This document shows, in pieces, positions 58,543-64,000 of a stretch of DNA of 64,000 nt; position 1 is the first letter of the stretch; each line of letters starts with the position of its first letter. The notes under the pieces were generated by a model. That model was not told where the DNA came from, did not search any database, and saw only the letters and a list, made by a program, of their open reading frames with translations. The stretch comes from Takakia lepidozioides. Its lineage: Eukaryota > Streptophyta > Takakiopsida > Takakiales > Takakiaceae. Location: assembly GCA_030704615.1 (NCBI GenBank), contig CM060732.1, forward strand, positions 28,625,053-28,689,052, written 5' to 3'. Made by a program: the position numbers and the translations under genes.

Positions 58543-59121
58543 TCACCAAGTCGACGGAACTTCGATAGCCCTCAAAACTAGCTCATTACTGATGCGGCAT
58601 CTCGAGGTAAACTGCAATGCGGTCGATCTGGTGCCCTTGGTGGAGCTGACGACAATGTCATACCCATCAATCATACCACCATCATACATCGACAAGGTCA
58701 ATGTGGCCCTCATGTGCCCGTGCGATTCGTCTTCGCAACTCAGCCGAATGTCTCCATACACTGGAAAAGCGGAGTGAACTCCACGAATATAGTTTTCCCC
58801 GATGCCGTCCTCCCTGGTCCACTGGCAGCAGTTCCAGCGCCAAAGTGAGGCCGTGCGTGATCTGTCCGGCATCCCATTCCACCTTGGTATATCGAGGTCA
58901 ACAATTTTCAGGACCCACGGACCGCCTTGACCCTCGCCCTCACCTCGCTCAAAGCGGTAATAGCCCTCCAGATACTCCATTGCGCGCAAAGACTCCCGCT
59001 TGATTCCAAATGCGTCTGTGAAAAGTGAAAGCCAGACAATGATGTCTCCTGATTGTGGTTTGAACATAGCATAATCGTGGCCATGATAAGGGCAGTCAGC
59101 AGGATTTCGGCGGCACGGCAT
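58543..59121 (-). CDS. Small MULE-borne gene of unknown function, minus-strand member of a head-to-head pair
   Basis: An open frame reads from ATG 59121 (MPCRRNPADCPYHGHDYAMF) to a stop at 58543, about 190 codons. A TACTCTTTTTCAG just upstream resembles a 3' splice site, so a short 5' exon is likely. Landmarks are SGDIIVWLSLFTD, AMEYLEGYYRFERGEG, WRWNCCQWTRED and MYDGGMIDGYDIVV. No membrane segment and no family I recognise; alternating hydrophobics suggest a beta-rich fold. It is paralogous to the plus-strand frame at 59.5-60.3 kb. It has no counterpart in the inner element. Confidence 0.65.
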   Translation of the reverse strand: MPCRRNPADCPYHGHDYAMFKPQSGDIIVWLSLFTDAFGIKRESLRAMEYLEGYYRFERGEGEGQGGPWVLKIVDLDIPRWNGMPDRSRTASLWRWNCCQWTREDGIGENYIRGVHSAFPVYGDIRLSCEDESHGHMRATLTLSMYDGGMIDGYDIVVSSTKGTRSTALQFTSRCRISNELVLRAIEVPSTW

Positions 59122-59399
59122 CCCTGAAAAAGAGTAGCGCAGTACGCTCAATGACAGCAGCTCTCGGATGGAGGAGGTAGCAGCGCGGTGGCTGGAAGAA
59201 ATTCAAGCAAACGCTGCAATTCGTCACAAATACTCCAGGGCACATTTAAATTTCCCCCTACAGGAACCTGCAGGGCTGAAGATTGGCTCATCCATGGATG
59301 TAGCCGATTCAGTTTCCTTCCCTGCCATGCAAACTATGGGCAGTAAGTGCCAGGTGGGCCTATAGCCACTCAAGACGACGAGTCCATCCCCCCTTCGAT

Positions 59400-59425
59400 G
59401 TAAATGCGGCGCCGAATTTCCATCC
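59400..59425. repeat. Inner-type half palindrome between the paired small genes
   Basis: AAATGCGGCGCCGAATTTCC combines an outer-type left arm with an inner-type right arm. It lies in the 400-bp interval between the divergent small genes. Confidence 0.7.
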
Positions 59426-59525
59426 GGGGGATGGACTTCGGTGGCAGATTTCAAACTATACCCCATGGATGAGAAAGAGGTATCGGTTCATCCACCGCTG
59501 GCTTGTTGAACACGTTACACGATGA

Positions 59526-60293
59526 TTGGTGGGTACTTGTGACCCAGATGGTCCATTATTGGAGCCCGCACTGCTCTTCCGCTTCTCATCATTTCGAAAA
59601 TCTAAGGGCTTCGTTGCTGTCCGCAAGGTGATTTTCATCGGCATCAAACACGTCCTCAGGTCCTCCTTTGCAAGGATGTCGTGCTTCCGGAACCGGGACG
59701 ACTGCCCTTATGGAGGCATCGATTATGCAATGTATTCGGCCACATCGGGAGACATCGTTATCTGGTACACAGATTACACAGAAGATACTGGTTCGAATGT
59801 GGAGACATTGTCCGCTTTTGAGTATCTCCCAGGCCAGTACGCCTTCGAGCGGGGTGACCATCTGGGTCTGAGGAGTCCGTGGCTCCTGCGCATCCTTGAT
59901 TCCGATTTTCCCAGCTACGACGGGCACCCATGCAGAAGAATGCGCACTGCTATGCTGTTGCGGTGGAACTGCTGCCAGTGGACGTGAGTGGACTCCATCG
60001 GAGAGACTTATACTCCTGAAGGAGTGCGCTCATCTTCTCCATTGTATGGGGACATTCGCATTGGTGTGGACGCCGAAAACGTGAAGCTTTCCATATTTGA
60101 TGGTGGTATGATTGAAGGGCAGGACATTGTGGTGAACATCAACAAGGGCGGTACAACGGCTGCAATCCAGTTTACCTGGAGGAGCCCGAAGACTCATGAG
60201 CTAGTTTTGAGAGCAGTCGAAGTCCCATTGACAACGCGACTTGTATTCAGAAGGCACAGGGCTAAAGATTTGTTTGCACAATCAGCACAGTAG
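59526..60293 (+). pseudogene. Small MULE-borne gene of unknown function, plus-strand paralogue with an internal stop
   Basis: The frame runs from about 59526 (an alternative ATG at 59676 aligns with the start of the minus-strand paralogue) to a stop at 60293. The same landmarks appear in the same order: CFRNRDDCPYGGIDYAMY, SGDIVIWYTDYTED, FEYLPGQYAFERGD, LRWNCCQWT, then PLYGDIRIGV and FDGGMIEGQDIVV. A single TGA at about 59985 interrupts it directly after QWT, where the paralogue has CGA (Arg). The change is one C-to-T transition, as expected from deamination of a methylated cytosine. Function unknown. Confidence 0.65.
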
Positions 60294-60604
60294 ACGTGCT
60301 TCAAATGCAATTCATGTGGATCAATAAAAATCCCATTGTGCCCTCTTTTTGTTCTATTCTGTATCCATCGTTCCCAAAATGCGTCATTCCTCATTTCGTT
60401 TGGGATTGGGAGTGTGGGTGGATTTTGCAAGTGGCTGGTAGGCTGAAATGGGCCCCCATTGTACAGATCGGTACCACCCTACCATTCGTGAAACATTGCC
60501 TTTCAATATGTAATTCTAAAAAACATTGCCGAACCTCCTTCATCGGGAGGTCCTTCTCCCCCTATGACCGTGACACCCTAAACCCTATTCCCGCGGACAC
60601 TCAT

Positions 60605-60723
60605 TTCCGGAAAATAGTCCTGCTCATGTTTTTTTCGACACTTACGACTCTGCTCATGGCTCATGGCTCATGGCTCATGGCTCATGCCGCTCATGGCTCA
60701 TGGCTCATGAAATAGCAGCCCCC
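60605..60723. repeat. Outer MULE right terminal repeat with CATGAGC tandem units
   Basis: Inverted, it reads GGGGGCTG, CTATTTCATGAGC, then about eight CATGAGC(C) or CATGAGCGG units, and a further CATGAGC word near 60622-60630. It has the largest copy number of the four MULE ends here. Confidence 0.85.
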
Positions 60724-60731
60724 AAGGTGGC
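60724..60731. repeat. Target-site duplication of outer MULE, right copy
   Basis: AAGGTGGC, identical to 32691-32698. Confidence 0.85.
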
Positions 60732-61560
60732 ACCTCGCCATCGCCTGTCAGCAGCCACTTCAACCTTTTCTCCTTGTCTTGATTCCAGTCTTTATCATGC
60801 CATGATGGCTCCTCTTCATCCCTTGGAACATCCTGTGGCTTGCCCACTAAATTGCTCTATGCAATTCCTTCTTACGAATCGACCTGGTCCTATAACAAGA
60901 AGACACAAAAGCAGCTAGAAGCTTGATGACAGAGAACCTGAGATGCCATACAGCCAGCACTCCACATGTTTTATCCCCCCCATTGATTGTGCCCAGACTC
61001 TCTTCCTTGTGCTTCCAGCCCTGGCCGTTTTCCTTGCTTGCTCATTTGCCCATAACTGTCATCTTCAAGGCAATGGCGGCAGCGGTGGTGCGCCGCTCTC
61101 CTTACATGCTCCTATCTCCTGTAATTGATCATCACTCCGAGAGAGGCGGCACCGCTTCCCTTTACACAGAATACCAAGCAGAGGCACTTAATGCCGCTTC
61201 CTAAACCAAGCGAAATCCCACAGCGTAGGTACAACCTCCCAACAACAGGCTGCCCTGTCAACACCACTGCTCGCAGCAGCTGCTACGAGTCACCCGTCAT
61301 CTTCCTCTTTGTTTTTCTCAACCCGTGATTTTAGGTTAAGCACCAGTGATGAAAACGTTCAACGCATGGATGAAAATACGCATTGTCATGACTTAGCCAT
61401 TTTTTCTCCTGGCAAAGCATAAGCTCAGTGTGCCCATGAAATTACCTGCATGCAGGGATACATCCCTCCTGCAGTTGGGATAACGGGCACTCCTATTATG
61501 TGATGTAGGTCTTAACGGTAAAACAAAGATGTAATGTCACTCCCCTGCATTCACACTACA
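60732..61560. other. Spacer between the MULE and the gypsy fragment
   Basis: Mixed composition with short overlapping frames and no domain. It may include the 3' untranslated end or LTR-proximal sequence of the minus-strand gypsy element that follows, but no LTR end can be fixed. Confidence 0.35.
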
Positions 61561-61579
61561 TATGTAGTGTGTCCCCCTT

Positions 61580-63404
61580 TTAAGTGTCAGGGTCCTCACT
61601 GACCACCTTCACTGGCTGATCACCCACTGGTGGTATGAAGGGTTTCAAGTCCCTCCTACTTCTTACCCATTCCTTGTTTGCCCCATCTCTTAGCCTGCAT
61701 CTGCGTGCAACTTCCCCTGTCCTTGTGGTGTTTCCCGCATCTTTGTACCCCAAAAAGTCATAGGGTCCCTCCCATGGAGATGTCATGGAAGACTTCTTCC
61801 CAGGCCTCATCATCATCACCTTGTTGTTCTCCATCAACCTGCAGTAGCTGTGCCCTATTTGATGTTTCCTTGCATAATCTCTTGCCTGCTGACGCTGCGC
61901 TTTCTTCACATTTTTTCGCAGCTTAGCTTTTATCTCTGAGAGGAGCTGGATTTTTTTGCATCATAAGTGTGACCTCTGCAACAGATCCATCAAGATTTAC
62001 TGCTGTTGTGAGAAAGTGCAACCTGTTATCGATCCCCAGTCTTGGAATCCTACCAGTCAGCACTTGAAAAGGTGAGAATCCTGTTGAAGCATGAATACCC
62101 ATTCTGTAACCAAACAAGGCTTTGTATAGGTTCTGATCCCACTCAGTGTCGTTTCCAACTCCCAAGGTGGTGATGCTCTGCTTGAGTGACTTAATCACTC
62201 TTTCCACCATACCATTACACTGCGGCTAGTCGGGAGCGCTATGCTCTCTTTTTATACCATATTCGCGGCACGTATCTTCAAACTCACCTCCCCACTCCGT
62301 GCAATTGTCAGTGAGCAATGTGTGGGGACAGCTATACCTGTTAATGACTTCCTCCTCAAGAAAGCGGGCAGTAAGTGCTGCTGTATGATCTGCCACTGGT
62401 GCAGCCTCTATCCATTTTGAGAAGTGATCTATTGCCACTAGAAAGTACTGATTTCCCCTGCTGGTTATAGGTAATGGTCCTGCCGTGTCAATTGCAACTC
62501 TGAAAAACAGATCCACTACTGGAATACTGTGCAGTTTTGAGCTACCTGAGCGCAACACTCCGTTCTGTTTAGCCATCTGACATTTGCCACAGCCTTTGAG
62601 TACTTGCCTGATGAGTTTTGTTCTGTCATGCCAGAAATACCGTCGGCATATCTCCTCTTGTGTTCTTCGGACTCCAAAATGGCCCGTGGCCTTATGCACT
62701 TCAGTGATTATTGCCTCTCTGTCCGTTCTTGGTGGAACTACCCTTCCCTCAAAGTAGACCTCACCCTTGAGATAGGAGTACTGCCTTGCCCGCCTGTTGG
62801 CTCTTTTGCTCTCCTCCTTTGTCAGATAGTCATTGACTTCTCCAAAACATAAGAGATGCATAACTTCCACATCATCAAGTACATCAGGTTGCCTTTCCTC
62901 CTTAACAGCCACTGTATGATTGTCAGAGCTGATGAGAGACCTTTTCCCCCATCTTTCAGCTTCGCGTAATAGTGACATCTGAGTGGCCTTGGTGGGTGTG
63001 CTCCATGGCACCCAGTCCCCTTCATCATCCCTGTTATAAGAAGAAGTGTCTTGTTCGGAACAATGTGGCCCATCACTGTCTGAAGAATAAAATGTCTTGG
63101 TGGAACACTCACCCCCCATGTTCTCTTCAACTGGCCATTCTGACGAGGAAGTCACCCGAGTTTTTCTTGTTGTTTCTGTGCTTGTAGATTGTTGAAGGAA
63201 TGGTGTTTCTTGCAAGCTCCCCTCTTCATCGTTTGATCGTTCCTTCACAATTTTGCAGGCTGGCTGTACCTTGCTTAGCTCCTGATCACGAGCATGAGAT
63301 CCTCGGGTAATCACATGGATGGTGGGACAAAAGGTCATCAGATCTTCCTCTTCTTTGTTGTTGATTGCAGGATCCTCCTTTTTTCCTGCACCCATATCTT
63401 CCAA
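61580..63404 (-). pseudogene. Ty3/gypsy-type integrase of a second retrotransposon (decayed, runs towards the gap)
   Basis: The long frame 63404-62226 has an acidic Ser/Thr-rich N-terminal part, then the integrase zinc finger (HKATGHFGVRRT, then CGKCQMAKQ), the core AIDTAGPLPITSRGNQYFLV, FSKWIEAAPV and TDNCTEWGGEFEDTCREYG, and a TAG stop right after HSAPD, where related integrases continue HPQ.NG. The next frame resumes PQCNGMVERVIKSL (stop replaces one codon) and FGYRMGIHASTGFSPFQVLTG. After a frame change near 61.93 kb the C-terminal GPY-type segment SPWEGPYDFLGY follows. It differs strongly from the chromovirus at 22.8-29.7 kb and lacks a chromodomain. Upstream pol parts would lie in or beyond the gap. 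Confidence 0.85.
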
Positions 63405-63500
63405 ATACCCTCCCTGACCAGATTGACAGGACCTGATTGATCAATTCCCTTTCCTTGTTTCTTGGCAGCCAAAGTCTGTGCAGCAAAAGTCACCCTTTTT

Positions 63501-64000
63501 NNNNNNNNNNNNNNNNNNNNNNNNNNNNNNNNNNNNNNNNNNNNNNNNNNNNNNNNNNNNNNNNNNNNNNNNNNNNNNNNNNNNNNNNNNNNNNNNNNNN
63601 NNNNNNNNNNNNNNNNNNNNNNNNNNNNNNNNNNNNNNNNNNNNNNNNNNNNNNNNNNNNNNNNNNNNNNNNNNNNNNNNNNNNNNNNNNNNNNNNNNNN
63701 NNNNNNNNNNNNNNNNNNNNNNNNNNNNNNNNNNNNNNNNNNNNNNNNNNNNNNNNNNNNNNNNNNNNNNNNNNNNNNNNNNNNNNNNNNNNNNNNNNNN
63801 NNNNNNNNNNNNNNNNNNNNNNNNNNNNNNNNNNNNNNNNNNNNNNNNNNNNNNNNNNNNNNNNNNNNNNNNNNNNNNNNNNNNNNNNNNNNNNNNNNNN
63901 NNNNNNNNNNNNNNNNNNNNNNNNNNNNNNNNNNNNNNNNNNNNNNNNNNNNNNNNNNNNNNNNNNNNNNNNNNNNNNNNNNNNNNNNNNNNNNNNNNNN
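63501..64000. other. Assembly gap (N run)
   Basis: All bases are N to the end of the window; nothing can be said about its content. Confidence 0.99.

Larger units (their letters stand above)
32699..60723 (+). mobile_element. Outer Mutator-like transposon carrying accessory genes, itself split by a second MULE
   Basis: The left end GAGGTTTACTATTTCATGAG and the right end, inverted, GGGGGCTGCTATTTCATGAG are flanked by identical AAGGTGGC (32691-32698 and 60724-60731; also a C before each, so 8-9 bp). This is the target duplication length of MULEs. Removing the inner insertion leaves about 14.4 kb. Contents in order are a transposase gene reading leftwards (C-terminal part left of the insertion, N-terminal part right of it), a palindrome array, a second gene reading rightwards (ParB-like and methyltransferase-like), a second palindrome array, and a head-to-head pair of small genes. 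All genes except perhaps one of the small pair carry breaks. Confidence 0.85.

Overview
The window looks like nuclear DNA of a land plant, most likely a seed-free vascular plant such as a fern (inference). The grounds are a long single-exon PLS-type PPR protein ending in a DYW deaminase domain, decayed PPR relatives, a NINJA-family co-repressor, a Ty3/gypsy chromovirus primed by tRNA-Met, hAT elements and MITEs, tRNA-like SINEs, and long gene-poor AT-rich spacers. The last 500 bases are an assembly gap.

Layout. 1-826 (minus): 5' coding end of a NINJA/AFP-like gene, cut by the window edge. 0.8-12.6 kb: spacer with a GC-rich island, a TTAA-flanked MITE, a non-autonomous hAT with a perfect 8-bp target duplication, and SINE-like copies. 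12.7-15.2 kb (minus): PPR-DYW editing-factor gene. 16.6-18.9 kb: two PPR pseudogene fragments. 19.3-22 kb: SINE and dispersed repeats. 22.0-31.1 kb: an unrecognised coiled-coil-type coding region split by a 6.9-kb chromovirus with two LTRs. 32.7-60.7 kb: two large Mutator-like (MULE) DNA transposons, one inserted inside the other. 61.6-63.4 kb (minus): decayed gypsy integrase running towards the gap.

The most interesting part is the nested MULE pair. The outer element (32699-60723) has an 8-9 bp target-site duplication. Both elements have the same pair of unequal ends (one starting GAGGTTT, the other GGGGGCTG, both followed by CTATTTCATGAGC) and the same gene order: a transposase gene with N-terminal zinc clusters, MULE core and SWIM finger reading towards the GAGGTTT end, and a divergent multi-exon second gene reading towards the GGGGGCTG end. 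The second gene appears to encode a ParB-like domain (DGNHRLLAW) followed by a permuted beta-class amino-methyltransferase fold (a degenerate motif IV, then motif I DLTCGTG). That combination is familiar from phage and bacterial ParB-methylase proteins but is not one I know from plant transposons.

The divergent promoter region between the two genes, the introns or 3' flank of the second gene, and other non-coding parts are filled with short perfect palindromes. The core is AAATGCGGNNCCGCATTT in the outer element and AAATTCGGCGCCGAATTT in the inner one. In the promoter arrays of both elements the palindromes repeat every 53 bp (about five helical turns). My working hypothesis is that each second-gene protein recognises its own palindrome array, much as VANC proteins recognise motif arrays in VANDAL MULEs, and acts as a family-specific anti-silencing or mobility factor. 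Both copies here are decayed by frameshifts and stop codons. The outer element also has a head-to-head pair of related small genes of unknown function near its right end.
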